Positions 32,501 to 43,074 of a stretch of DNA of 64,000 nt are shown here, in pieces; within the stretch, counting starts at the first letter, position 1; each line of letters begins with the position of its first letter. The position numbers and the translations under genes were made by a program. The notes under the pieces are model-generated. The model saw only the letters and a program-made list of their open reading frames with translations, was not told the DNA's origin and made no database searches. This stretch comes from Lumbricus rubellus (Eukaryota > Annelida > Clitellata > Crassiclitellata > Lumbricidae): contig OX243816.1 of NCBI GenBank assembly GCA_945859605.1, positions 31,695,074-31,759,073 on the forward strand, in the 5' to 3' direction.

Positions 32501-35256
32501 GTTGTGGCATACATAGAAAGTTAAAAATTCTTATCCAAAACTCACTTAGTCATAATTTCACTGTTGATTAGATGTCACTGACGTAACATGAAAATGTCAC
32601 TGACGTAACGCTTCCGAAAAGACAAATACTACTTGCAGTAAATTTACTAGTTATGGTTCAAAAGTATGTAGGAATACTTTATAAATCATCCAGTGTTGTT
32701 GGATACTGCAATGTGTTCACCTAGAGTGAAAAAGCCCCTTCTGTTTACCACTAGGCTGTTGGCTTCATGTTCACTAATGTCTTTGCATTTCCACAAGTTT
32801 GAACACCAAAATTGCAGCTCATGGACTGATTTAATCGATATTTCATTGCTATCTCGTAGTGTAGAAGGCAAATTCTTCAAATCAACCTGACATTTTCGTG
32901 ATACTTGTAGCAAAAAACATTATGATACTTTACACTCACTGAAAAACAAGTTTTTGACACAGAATTTTGCAGAATTTTGTTTTGGTTTCTGTGTCCCATT
33001 TTCCGTGGAATTGCCCTATACAGGACCTTGGAAAAGTCCTTCACTCACAATTGCTCAGCGCTTCGGCGTGAAACTCCGATGCAGTGTCCGCTCTGCATCC
33101 GGGAGCGCCTCTGAGTAGAGAGAGCTTGAAGGGGCGCTATAGGTGCACATACAAACAAATCATTGCAACGCTATCCTGAGAAAATTATTGAGAAAAACTC
33201 TAGGCCAAAGAGTGGTGGCCAGTGTGAGAAATGTGGAAAAATAACTGGGGGAGGAGTGATTGGACCATTATCCACTTGGAATTGGGGTGTGAAAAACATA
33301 CTTTAACATGGGGCTCTAAGAAAGACTGGGGGTTGAAACCCCCCAAACCCCCGGTAATTCTCACCCTGGTGGTGGCGCCGGTTAAATAAAATCCAGCTGG
33401 TCGCCAGGCAGTGTTTAATCTAGACGTCTCTGGGGGGGGAAGTTCCCCCCCCAGGATTGACATTTCCCCCCCCAGAAAAATTTGACAAAATTATATTGTT
33501 TTTTACTGTTTTCATCATTGTTTTACATGAAGTGTTATAATATACGGTGATATTATTTACTATTACAATTATGATTATAAATAATGACATTATTAATTTT
33601 ACTAACATAATATATGATACTATCATGTTGCAATGAGTATAACTTACTGTATATGTTTGTATAAACACTATTTTTGTCTAACGAAAAACAGAGATGACAT
33701 CCCTCCAGAAATATTTGGCAAAATGGTAATAGTTTTAGCTGCTGCTTACATCATCGCAATGCATTAACTGTTATAATATAATATACCGTAATATTATTTA
33801 CTATTATATGGTTATGGTAAATATTTACTATTATAATATGTGACACAATCCTGCTAAAATGAGTGTTAAGATGACACCTTAAAATGCTGCCATTGCAATG
33901 TGGAAATTCCAAAAATTTCTCATGAGGCTCTGAACAAGTACAGGTTTTGTTAAGATGACACCTTAAAATGCTGCCATTGCAATGTGGAAATTCCAAAAGT
34001 TTCTGGTGAGGCTCTCAAAAAGTACAGGTTTTTGTTAAGAAGACACCATAAAATGCTGCCATTGCAATGTGGAAATTCCAAAAGTTTCTGGTGAGGCTCT
34101 CAAAAAATACAGGATTTTGTTAAGATGACACCTTAAAATGCTTCCATTGCAATGTGGAAATTCCAAAAATTTCTGGTGAGGTTCTCAAAAAGTACAGGTT
34201 TTTGTTAAGAAGACACCATAAAATGCTGCCATTGCAATGTGGAAATTCCAAAAATTTCTGGTGAGGCTCTCAAAAAGTACAGGTTTTTGTTAAGAAGACA
34301 CCATAAAATGCTGCCATTGCAATGTGGAAATTCCAAAAATTTCTGATGGGGAAGGGGAAATCCCCCTCCCCATACCCCTCCCCCTCCCGGTCTCGGCGCT
34401 ACGCGCCTCACGAGCGTCCTTCGGACGCTCAATTGTCTCCCCCCCCCCCCGAAACCTGAATTCCCCCCCCCCCAGAGGACGGGGACTAGATTAAACACTG
34501 GTCGCCAGGTCGCGTCAAGGTCATGGGAGTTATTCAGCGTGTCTAAGAAACTAGCTTAATTGTAAAGAAGACTATAGTTGTTAAAAATTAAAAATTGCAA
34601 AGAATTTTTGGTAGGTCAGGAGGGAAGTCAAGAGTTAGGCTAAGCAAGCAGGCCAAATGACCTGCCGCGACCAAATGGGAGGGGCCCGGTAACGCGTTAT
34701 ATAGCCTAATAAGCTAAGTTGCCTAACAAACTGGTATACGGAGCTGAGTTCGATTTCCGAAGCTCCCGTATAGGATATAGACGTAAGACGTGCTTTTAGC
34801 GCAGCTGTATTGCAGGCTGTCTGTCCTCTTAGTGGTTATGATCGATCTTAATTAATTAAGATAGCCTAACTACATAGCTGTGTAGCCTACTGTTACAGTA
34901 GACCTAACCGGTTGCGGACTGTCATCCGATCCGGATGGTTGAATAAACGAAAATGGTATTAAATCATGTCGAGTCTTAACAGCTTCGAAAGCACAAAATG
35001 TTTTATTTTCTAATAGTAAACGTTACTTTTTACACCTGTTATATAATTATATAATTATACTCGACCTTCGCCACTCCTGTCCTTTCTTGCGGTACAACGT
35101 GATTCCAGTTTCAACGCAGAGACCAACGAGAGCCGTCGTAATGTACCAGTACATCGGGTTCTTCGTCACGTGATACAGGTGCCAGACGGACACAAGACCA
35201 TGGCTGGCGAACAGCAGACGAACGAAAATGGCGCGAAGACAGATAAAGAACTCCAT
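23310..35256 (-). CDS. TMEM26: TMEM26 homologue, four exons, acidic C-terminal tail
   Basis: Minus-strand exons 35256-35066, 25796-25538, 25063-24863 and 24374-23310 join in phase to give 571 residues. TMEM26 is a conserved multipass membrane protein without an established molecular function. The start at 35256 (MEFFICLRAIF) matches the family N-terminus. An in-frame ATG at 35337 would add 27 residues. Recognisable blocks in order: GLVSVWHLYHVTKNPMYW, then VPTIWFLELHE (exon 2), then IVGRWMLP and LSQLLLVYIGTAGDIVEFFE (exon 3), then ILSIWSWSLIQF and SMQDGPYLILRLVLIF (exon 4), closely matching vertebrate TMEM26. Exon 2 adds a Ser/Pro-rich loop; exon 4 adds about 200 residues of Asp/Glu-rich tail, so the protein is much longer than the roughly 370-residue vertebrate form. 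Intron 3 needs a GC donor (CAG|gcacga), because an in-frame stop follows at once and no GT lies nearby. Intron 1 is 9.3 kb and full of repeats. Confidence 0.9.
24521..24738 (-). mobile_element. tRNA-derived SINE copy in TMEM26 intron 3
   Basis: Reverse orientation: tail TTATTTCTCGCATTTGCTAT, then GGCGCTCTCGACTACAGCGC and the head CACCACTACACCATCGC. Diverged; the B box is degraded. Confidence 0.7.
24740..24850. repeat. GAGT repeat beside the TMEM26 exon 3 donor
   Basis: GAGTGAGT and GAGC units directly downstream (in gene sense) of the GC donor of intron 3. Confidence 0.85.
25085..25480. repeat. CGT/CAT trinucleotide repeat filling TMEM26 intron 2
   Basis: The intron between exons 2 and 3 is about 474 bp and almost entirely CGT, CAT and CAG units. 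Confidence 0.95.
26405..26515 (-). mobile_element. Second tRNA-related SINE family, partial
   Basis: On the minus strand CACGGTAGCCGCTTGGTTAG resembles a tRNA A-box region, and CTACGGGTTCGAGCC a B box about 70 nt later. The head differs from the main SINE family. Confidence 0.55.
26520..26632. repeat. CA dinucleotide repeat
   Basis: (CA)n with a CGCA block, TMEM26 intron 1. Confidence 0.95.
27160..27640. repeat. GGC-rich block followed by purine-rich tract
   Basis: GGC repeats at 27162-27225, then about 350 bp of mostly A/G with GGAGGMATGG words, TMEM26 intron 1. Confidence 0.75.
28021..28492. repeat. Direct duplication inside the 3.7 kb element
   Basis: The roughly 75-bp segment beginning ATCACTCGAAAGCCAAGC, with GGTTGTCCGGTTA near its end, occurs at 28021-28097 and 28416-28492. 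A related stretch is found inverted at 18012-18065 and more weakly at 1170-1200, so it is a dispersed repeat family. Confidence 0.75.
30177..30200 (-). mobile_element. hAT-like terminus
   Basis: Read on the minus strand the segment starts CAGAGGTTCTCAACC, the classic start of hAT (Charlie-like) elements, followed by repeated GTGTGTCGC-type words. The other end may be at 29289 (CAGTGGTTCACAAC), but the match is weak. Confidence 0.5.
30731..30872. repeat. Short fold-back repeat
   Basis: TTTGGTAAACGTGTATTTTA at 30731 is mirrored by TAAAATACATGTTTACCAAA ending at 30872. The arms are about 38 bp and the loop about 65 bp. Confidence 0.6.
31856..32056. repeat. TATG tetranucleotide array
   Basis: About 45 units with a few GCATG variants, TMEM26 intron 1. 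Confidence 0.95.
32104..33150 (+). mobile_element. tRNA-derived SINE copy split by an 828-bp insertion
   Basis: The head half 32104-32190 (GTGGGGCGCGGTGGTGTAGT, B box in TTTCGAATCCACC) and the tail half 33019-33150 (GACCTTGGAAAAGTCCTTCA to GGGGCGCTATAGGTGCACAT) form one copy interrupted by the element 32191-33018. Confidence 0.85.
32191..33018. mobile_element. TA-flanked element, 828 bp, inserted in a SINE
   Basis: Ends TAGGGCAATTCCAC and GTGGAATTGCCCTA are exact 14-bp inverted repeats, with TA on each side. Outside lie the left and right halves of a SINE, which join correctly if the element is removed. The interior contains four copies of GTCACTGACGTAAC at 32206, 32386, 32574 and 32596. No transposase frame. 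The TA duplication suggests a Tc1/mariner-like or other TA-targeting mobiliser. Confidence 0.85.
33409..34500. mobile_element. Inverted-repeat element, 1092 bp, with internal 85-bp tandem array
   Basis: Begins CAGTGTTTAATCTAG and ends CTAGATTAAACACTG. The 9-bp direct repeat GTCGCCAGG lies just outside both ends (33400-33408, 34501-34509). The interior has G/C homopolymer runs and six tandem 84-85 bp units. Related left ends occur at 39230 and 40691. No transposase frame seen. Confidence 0.8.
33865..34352. repeat. Minisatellite, six units of 84-85 bp
   Basis: Unit starts at 33865, 33949, 34034, 34119, 34204 and 34289, each with GTTAAGA(T/A)GACACC and ATGCTGCCATTGCAATGTGG. Units differ by a few substitutions. 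The array forms the centre of the transposon-like element 33409-34500. Confidence 0.9.
34525..34690 (+). repeat. Dispersed repeat, copy 2
   Basis: Diverged copy of 12830-12970, sharing both ends and the middle word GTAAAGAAG. Confidence 0.5.
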
Positions 35257-35833
35257 TCGAGAAAGAAGACGACGAAGTAGAAGTGGAAATGGAACGACCG
35301 GGAAAACCGTCGAAAAGTCTAAAGCAACCGAAAACACATATCTGTCTTTTGACTCTTTGGCGTCGGAATAATTATTATTTTTGAATCATTCCGCTGGAAA
35401 AATGAATCGATGGTTGGTCAATGAATCGATGTGATCAGCTGTTCACTCACCCGTGTCAGTCCACTGTCCGACGTTTAACAGACCGTAAATGGGGTCGATG
35501 AAGCTGATGAGATTCGATCATGCGTGACAGCCCAGAGGTTTTATGCGCAGCGCACGACCACCACGGTTGGTCGTCGAACTCGACATCCGCTCGTCGCACG
35601 CTGCTGCTGCTGCTGCTGTCGATGATAGCAGCATCTTCTATAATAGGAGCGACAAGGTTACTCTGATTGCAGACTATTCAAAAGACCAATCTCCGACGAC
35701 GTGGCTATTCAGTACGATAGTCCGATGATCGAATGAGAGATAGATGCAGCTAATTGCTAGGCTGCAGCCATGCGCGGCTGGCTGCCGCTTGCTGCCACTG
35801 GTGCCTAGAGCGTCGACACTATAGCGCGGCCTT

Positions 35834-36027
35834 CAGGGCTGTTTTAAAGGAATTTTTATAACTGCACAACCTTTTATTTCCTTTCTCATCCTCCATGGCA
35901 AATTACTTCCAATCGGAGGACAATGACCTTTTTGATAGTTTCAACTGTACAGAAGTGCTTCTACAACTGCACAAACCCATTTAGAACTGCACATTTTTGT
36001 GTACAACTGCACGTTAAAAAAGCCCTG
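35834..36027. mobile_element. CAGGGCT-ended MITE, 194 bp, with unusually long flanking duplication
   Basis: Inverted ends CAGGGCTGTTTTAA / TTAAAAAAGCCCTG. The interior has repeated AACTGCACA words. The sequence GAGCGTCGACACTAT with its continuation GGCCTTCA occurs on both sides, far longer than a normal 8-bp duplication. A half-copy with the same GCTTTTTAAAAGAAATTTTT stretch lies at 36146-36200 and a 5' end at 38768. Confidence 0.65.
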
Positions 36028-36514
36028 CCAGAGCGTCGACACTATTAGCGGCCTTCACAGTTTGCACACACCACTCAAAATTAAGGAAGAGCGTCCGAAT
36101 GTCCGCTCAATTGTACAAGATGCAGTTTCAGGTTGAATCCTTGAAGGCTTTTTAAAAGAAATTTTTAGAACTGCACAACAAGAAATTTTTCTATTGTGCG
36201 GATTTGTTTGGCGAAAAATTCTCGTCGTTTCGGAAAAATTTCCCAAACAAATTGTCGCAAGTTTGCCACGAAAAAATCTGATGACCTTTTTTTTAGTCGT
36301 TCCGCTTCAAAATTGCTTTTTTTCCGCATTCCACAGTCCACCTTTTTGTCACTGCACACAATGCACGGGTCCTTCGATCTTCAAGTTTTTTTTAAAATTA
36401 CGTTTTCTTATTTCCACTCTTGGAACGTAAATACGTATTTTTATTTAAATCTTGCCCTATTAATTTGCACCTCAAAGTTTAGGCTATAGCCTACAATAAT
36501 AGGCCCCTATATGT

Positions 36515-36728
36515 TTGTATGTGCACATGTTAGTTACAGCGCCCCTTCAAGCTCTCGCTACTCAGAGGCGCTCTCGAATGCACAGCGGACACTGCATCGA
36601 AGTTTCACGCCGAAGCGCTGAGCAATTGTGAGTATCGTTCTTGCCCAATTAAGGTCGTTACGCACCGAGGTGGATTCGAACCTTGAACCTTCCGACTCCA
36701 AGACAACGACGCCACCACTACTCCACTA
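36515..36728 (-). mobile_element. tRNA-derived SINE copy
   Basis: Reverse orientation: GCGCCCCTTCAAGCTCTC, then GTTTCACGCCGAAGCGCTGA, GGTGGATTCGAACC (B box) and the head CGACGCCACCACTACTCCAC. Confidence 0.8.
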
Positions 36729-36820
36729 ATTATTTATACCACCCGAAACCTTGGCGACGGTGGTGCATGCAGCTCAATGATGCGCCCACGAAAATCTGTC
36801 TCAACCACTTGACACAGATG

Positions 36821-36821
36821 C

Positions 36822-36886
<65 letters not shown>
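36821..36886. repeat. CAGA tetranucleotide array
   Basis: About 16 uninterrupted units. Confidence 0.95.
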
Positions 36887-37445
36887 GTTTCTGTGCCACT
36901 CTCTCTTTTCGCCAGTGGAAGTCTTTTGTTTCTATTGACTGAATAACTCCAGTGATCTGGTTTCTCTCCGTTTCCTGTCGCCGTCCAATGACGTCAGCAG
37001 ATGTCAGAACGAGACAATCAGAGTGACGTCACGATGCGGCGAGAATGATGATCATCATGCAGCGCGGGTTAAGCAAACACGGTCGTCGCGCATATTAGAA
37101 ATGCGTCTTAAACAAGTTCGCGCTGTGCATTAGAAATGCGTCATATTAAATGGCGTCTGCTGGGTCGACGCAAGGCTAATACGTCACTGAGACGATTCTG
37201 CGGCGGAATTTGAATGCGTTGTCAGCAGCTGCGGTCGACAGAGGAGGAAGATGGAAAACGTGCCTCGGTGATAGTGACACACAGTTAGCTGATGATAGAT
37301 AGGTCTAACATGATTCGAAACTCAACAGCTGCAGCTGTCGAATGACGAAACTATATACGCACTATACGCTCATCAATGCTGCCTTTAAAAAAGCTCGTCG
37401 ATGGCATAATTTTTTATAGCATATCTGATCAGATTCATACTGTGG

Positions 37446-37545
37446 AAGAGCTAGCTGTGTCGGCTAGGGCGAGGTTAGGCGTCGTGAGGGTCAGTTAGGG
37501 TGAGGTTAGGCGTCGTGAGGGTCGGTTAGGATTAGGTTTGTGTCG
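37446..37545. repeat. Short tandem GAGGTTAGGCGTCGTGAGGG repeat
   Basis: About two and a half units of TTAGG-containing sequence. The rest of 36960-38060 shows only single-copy AT-moderate DNA with a TGACGTCA palindrome near 36989. Confidence 0.6.
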
Positions 37546-38067
37546 TCATTCGGTCCCCGATACTATAGTTTCACCGAAGAGCTAATTGCTCGAGCAGACA
37601 AGAACCTAATTATGCCGCAAATAGATGACATCAATCATATTTTTAAAAGAAATAAACCATTAGCAAGACAGGCAACTTATTTAGGTGATTAGTTTTTACT
37701 TACAGGTATCAATTAGGGACAATTAGCATTGGTAGACATATGCAATTACTGAAAATCAAGAAACTTATTAGGATAAATACTTGAAGGCATGAACGGACTT
37801 CAAAGAACTTAATCATAATTGGAACTCGTTGTAGGCTATTTGTCCGAAAAAGCACTTCAAAGAACGAGCAATGTTTACCACGAAATAATAAACGCTCGAC
37901 CCGTCAGTACTGTTGTCCAGCTAAAAAAGGCCATGAAACCAAAGCAAGACAACTATTTGCAGTGTGATAGAGTGGAGTATTCTTTGGTAAAATGATCTAA
38001 TGGTAGGCCCCCTTTACATCTTTAAGCTCTTTCTGTTCTGTTGTCGTTTTGAGTATTAGAGTTCACG

Positions 38068-38341
38068 CATAGGCGTAGGAGACAGGGGTCCAGAGGGGCA
38101 AATGCCCCCCCCCCCAATTTCGGGCAAGTCTGGTTTTCGGGCAAGCAGACCGGGAAAAAATTATATACAAATTTACGGGAATTTTCGGAACATTTTGCTA
38201 TTTCAACCGGATGACTAAAAAAGGTCATCAGAATTTTCGGGCAAAAGTAATGAAACTTTTCGGAAGATTTCGACCGGATGACTAAAAAAGGTCGTCAGAT
38301 TTTTGCCCCTCCACACTGCTGAAATGCCCTCTACGCCTTTG
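38068..38341. mobile_element. hAT-type MITE, 274 bp, with two copies of the shared internal motif
   Basis: Inverted ends CATAGGCGTAG / CTACGCCTTTG. The flanks AGTTCACG and GGTTCACG give an 8-bp duplication with one mismatch. The interior has GGATGACTAAAAAAGGTCAT and GGATGACTAAAAAAGGTCGT, each preceded by TTTC(A/G)ACC. Confidence 0.75.
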
Positions 38342-38767
38342 GGTTCACGAGCTAATTATTTTTTTACAATAAATTAAATGATCCAGTAAATGCGTATTCG
38401 TGTTTTCAACCTCTCAAACAAGTGCAATCCGAGCGGTAACTATATTATAGGCTACCTAGCTGGTACTTGACTAATTTAATGCTGTACATTGGTATAGCAA
38501 TATATCCTTTGACCAGTCGTCCATACGAACAACAGGTCCTATGATCAATAGACCCGAGTAGCTAGCTTATAGCTATGATCAATAGTCAATATGACCAAAG
38601 GCCCTGTGACCAATCGTCCATATGACCAATCATCCTATGACCAATGGTCCGTATACCGAACTCCGGGCTTGATGATCGGATTTAGTGATTTTGCGAACGG
38701 ATGCGTAGTGCGTAATAATGACGTCTGTATTAGTCTATTTGTTAGGCCTACTCTAGCTGTATTATCC

Positions 38768-38870
38768 CAGGGCTTTTTAGCGTGCAGCTCTACACAAAAA
38801 ATGTGCAGCTCTAATTGGATTTGCATAGTTGCAGAAGCACTACTGTGCAGTTAAAAATAGTAAAATTGCT
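38768..38870 (+). mobile_element. Left-end fragment of the CAGGGCT/TGCAC MITE family
   Basis: Begins CAGGGCTTTTTAGCGTGCAG and repeats GTGCAGCTCT and TGTGCAGTT words, as in the elements at 14218 and 35834. A right end was not found. Confidence 0.5.
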
Positions 38871-39228
38871 CATTGTCCGATTAGGTGTAAGTTACCATGA
38901 AGGAGGGAAGCGGAGGGTTGGGGAAAGACTGGGTTGTTCAGTTCTAAAAACTCCGTTAACAAGCCTAGTAGGCTAATTAATTATCCTATAGTCACTTGAC
39001 GGCATTTTTTACATTGTAATTAAATTCTATTCAGAACTGAACAGTTAAACCATAGCAGCTAAAAAAACTTGGCTATAGCAAATATGATCATTTACCTAGT
39101 AGCCTAAGGTAATATTTTTTTTATAGATGACTATATCCAGGCATAATTAACTGTTGTAAGGAGAGTAGAAAAGCTTAGCCGTATATGTGCGCATGGGGAG
39201 GGGGGCTCTCACAAAATATATGTGGCAG

Positions 39229-39320
39229 TATTTAATCTAGACGTCTTTGGGGGCGGGGTTCACTCTCCACGAATGACATTTCCCCCAGAAAAATCTTGAG
39301 CTGTTGTTAACAAGCACATA
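39229..39320 (+). mobile_element. Left-end fragment of the 33409 element family
   Basis: CAGTATTTAATCTAGACGTC followed by a G-run and ATGACATTTCCCCCAGAAAA matches the left end of 33409-34500. The rest is lost or diverged. Confidence 0.6.
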
Positions 39321-39553
39321 GCCTACCTATAGGTAATAGGCCTATCCTCCAGAAAATTCTATAGGCCTACGTAGGATCCCCCAGAAAACCGGACAGGCCA
39401 TGTTCACATGCAGAGAAATGTAAAATCTGCCTACAGATTTTAAAGTATGGAATTCACTATCTATTTTCGGGACTCTTTGGTGAAAGACAAAAAAAGGTTG
39501 TCAGGAAAAAAATGATCGGTTCAAAAGGTGTCGTCGGTGACTGGATCAGCGCC

Positions 39554-39861
39554 GCATGGGCGTCCGCAGCGGGGCGCAAGGGGGCGCAAGTGCGCCCCTC
39601 TGGATTTTTCAAATAGTTGCACTTAAATTTAGATTATTTGTTTGTGATTGTTACAACGGGATTTTCAATGTGATTATCGATTTGTTCTACAAGTTGAACC
39701 TAGGCCTTTATATCTTTCTTTGGGCGCATAACGTATAGGTAGGCTATAGGATTCTCTCATGGTAATATGGAAATTCAAACGGTCACCCATTAAATTTAGA
39801 CCATGTGACAATTATTTAAAAGTTTGCGCCCCCCTAGAAAATTTCCTGCGGACGCCCATGC
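39554..39861. mobile_element. MITE, 308 bp, perfect 16-bp terminal inverted repeats
   Basis: Ends GCATGGGCGTCCGCAG (39554-39569) and CTGCGGACGCCCATGC (39846-39861) are exact reverse complements. The subterminal sequence is also inverted (GTGCGCCCC / GCGCCCCCC). No coding sequence and no clear target duplication. Confidence 0.75.
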
Positions 39862-40247
39862 AGCGGTTGTTGCTCGCCCGCCCACCAATTCGCAAAAAAC
39901 ATATTTCCATGCACTCCATATCTTGCATCTTCCATATCCTTTTCCATAATCCAGTCTTTTCCATATCCTCTCTTCCATGCCCTGTCTTCCATATTTTCTT
40001 TCCATATCCTGTCTTCCATATCATCTTTCCATATCCTGTCCTGTTGCATTCCTCTTTGCATGCATTCAGTATTCGATGCCAGTCGTCGTTTCATCAAGAA
40101 CTAAGCAAACAGACCACAACTGACGATGGAGGAGACGGACATTCCACGGTCTCTCCTGTGAGCCACGACTGCATGCACGCTACATCCTCTTCTGCAATCT
40201 TCAATTTCACGTCTGCCTCTGTCTTTGTCTAGCCATTCACTATACCT

Positions 40248-40373
<126 letters not shown>

Positions 40374-40690
40374 TATGCCTCATCATGTATAACTACATCC
40401 CTCCGTCTCTGTCAATTTATCTTCTGTGTACGTCTCTATAATTATGTAACCAGCACCATGTATGATTACATCCCTCCGTCTGTCTGTCTATCATCGCGTA
40501 TCTCTGTCTCTTTGTTCCTGTCATCATATTTCATCACAATCGTCCATCCTTCCGTGAGTGCATTCTTTCTCCCTGTCTACTCCTACCATGGCTTCAGACC
40601 GACCTCGTTTCTGACCACATCAAACGAACTAGAAATGGCCAGACAGATTTCTTAAGTCTCTTCCAGTCTTCAGGTTAAAAATTTAAAGGT

Positions 40691-40790
40691 TCATTCAGTG
40701 TTTGATCTAGACGTCTTTTGAGGGGGGAAGGAAATTTCCACTCCAGGATTTGATCTCACCCCCAGGAAAAATCGCAATGTGGTGTATACA
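40691..40790 (+). mobile_element. Left-end fragment of the 33409 element family
   Basis: CAGTGTTTGATCTAGACGTC plus a G-rich run and CCCAGGAAAAATC matches the left end of 33409-34500. It is followed by another copy of the GGAAGACTAAAAAAAGTCAT motif near 40927. Confidence 0.6.
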
Positions 40791-42544
40791 TGTAAATACG
40801 CACCATTTCCCCACCCCAGAAAAGTCAACATGTAGAAATCCCTCTCCCCAAAAAATAAAAAAGGAGGCGCCCTTGCGTCCGTGCATAAACGAACATTTTG
40901 GATAAATTAAAAAAAATCATAGACGGAAGACTAAAAAAAGTCATCAGTTATTTTCACAGGGAAAATGAGGTCAACTAAGATCATCGTCAACGTCCATATT
41001 AATTTGAGCAGTTTCACTGCAACAACAGGAGGCATTCAGGAGACATAATATTATAAGCAAAGCTTATAATAGCAACTCATTGGTTTCATTTACATGTAAA
41101 CAAATCCGAAAGTAATTAATTCACAGAAACAAGTAAAACTGTAAAGCTAGTGAATCATTCATTGGCTACAGCTCACTCAAAGCTCAATGTGGGACTACAC
41201 AGCAGATGCAACAAAAAATTGTCAGCCCCCCTCCATATGGTTGAACTTCTTCTTTCCATGGTGGGAATTTCCAGCATCACTTTTTACAACTGCCTCAAAA
41301 CAGGGATCCAGACAAATCTCCCTGGACATTCCCGCCTCTGATTTCCCCCCAAGCGTTTCACTAGAAGAACTCCCCAAATATTTCCACAAAAAGTAAACAA
41401 TTTATATCAATACGGACTTGGTCATGCTTTGATGCCTGGGGTTGAAATATACTGGTAAGCAATTTTTAGAAGAGACTTTTAATACAGCAACTAGCGACTT
41501 GCTTCCTAATCAAGGCGCTATATAAATCTACAGATATGATACGATATACATTTGCTACAGTTGTATACAACTGGAAACTCATTGACCAGTTGCACAAGTT
41601 GACACTAGATATCTGGCACCATCAAAATACAATGTAAAGATGTGCAAAACATGGAGTACATGGTACTACATGCCATTTCAAGTCATTACCACTGAGTCAA
41701 TTGTGGCTTAAATGTCACCACCATCACCAACTACTAGTGAAAAGCAGCATATAATCTCCTATTCTTACTACATATTTAGCGACCAGAATAACATTGCAAT
41801 ATATGTAATTGTACTCTGAAATGACAAATCTCATCACAAAAACTAATACCGTACATGCTACAGTATAAAACATTGTTTGCTAACCTACACAGCCTGTCTA
41901 CCTTCAGTTGAACGTAACAAACACTGTCACAAAAAGAGTTCTTGAAAATGCTGCCATTGTACTTGCACTCTCATTTCGCCTAGCCTTCTAGTTTCCATAG
42001 AAATTCTTCAAACGACATGAAAAGAATATTTGCATGATTCATCGCATAATTAATTAATTGAATGCGGAGAGATAAACTAATGATATAATTTAACAAAAAT
42101 AATCTCTACCAGAGATCACTTGGTAACAATGAGAATGGTCTAAAACAAATGACAAAGCTTTTAAGACAACCACAGTTTCGCTGACTAACCATAATTACGT
42201 CTAAATAAATCAACAATGCTGGTGATGATGTAGGACAACCACAGTTTCAAATTTCAATGACTAACATCAATTAAGTTTATATAAATCAAGAATGCAGGTG
42301 ATGACGATGCAAAGCAATTAGGTAATAAACTAATTATGCGTTAATTGGCAGCTCATAGCAAGTCTTAAGAAGCTAGCTCTTCTGCGAGAATAAACACAGA
42401 GTAGAACTAATTAGAGCTCTAACTTTTCAACTGGAAACAATAAGTACCCTCAAATATGCAACTATTCCTATGCAAAGGAAAAACCTACGGCACTAAAAGT
42501 AAGTTACAGCAGATAGTACACCATTACCTGTAACCTTAGGCAAC

Positions 42545-42615
42545 ACAATGATCACGTGAGTGAGTTACAAGATCAATCTCTGTAAAGGTTACAGGTTCAA
42601 TTCCAGCCTAGCACC
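42545..42615 (+). other. tRNA-like stretch with B-box motif
   Basis: ACAGGTTCAATTCCAGCC fits a pol III B box and the preceding 60 nt could be a degraded tRNA or SINE head. Cloverleaf pairing is poor by eye, so it is not called a tRNA. Confidence 0.3.
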
Positions 42616-42804
42616 ATTATTTATTTCTACAGGTAGGTAGGTCTGTTGAGCAGGAAAATAGCTATCAGAAACTGATATTAAATGCTAAATAAAATAATAA
42701 CCATAAAAAATAATAATTAATTAAAGTCCACAAGTTGCCACTGTCGGTAAAAGCTCACTCGGGAGACTTTCCAAGTTATTCGAAACAGTTTCATGCAAAT
42801 TGCC

Positions 42805-42882
42805 TTAACCCTTTGAACCCAGAGCTCCCGTAACTCTATGTATAACGGGTCGGAAACCAGCCTGTTGGGTTCAAAGGGTTAA
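42805..42882. mobile_element. TTAA-bounded miniature element, 78 bp
   Basis: TTAACCCTTTGAACCC on the left and GGGTTCAAAGGGTTAA on the right. The TTAA boundary and CCC start fit piggyBac-type termini. The whole unit can fold as a hairpin. It lies just downstream of the TMEM201 stop. Confidence 0.7.
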
Positions 42883-43074
42883 ACTCATTCACAAATCCTT
42901 GCAGTAGCAGCCGTCTTTGAAAACATTCATGATGACAACGTAATAATCTGAAAGGCACATGATATCCGTACACAAGCTGAAGTGCTCTACTCAGACGAAA
43001 TTCTGATGAGTTCCTACTCGGTCATCACAATACGCAGATCAATCAAGCAAAGCAAAATGCCGTGAGATTGAGAG

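Larger units (their letters stand above)
40980..43074. other. Downstream region of TMEM201
   Basis: AT-rich DNA with no supported gene. A SINE-tail-like AGGCGCTATATAAATCTACA lies near 41513. TTATTTATTTC at about 42617 gives AATAAATAA on the minus strand, a possible but unproven poly(A) signal for TMEM201 about 450 bp past its stop. Confidence 0.35.

Noticed and set aside
33865..34352. CRISPR-like array
   Set aside because: Units are contiguous 84-85 bp tandem repeats without unique spacers, and the genome is animal.
37446..37545. Telomere-like TTAGG words
   Set aside because: TTAGG occurs only as part of a longer 25-30 bp tandem unit; not a telomeric array.
42545..42615. tRNA gene
   Set aside because: Has a B box but I could not form convincing acceptor and anticodon stems; more likely a degraded SINE head.
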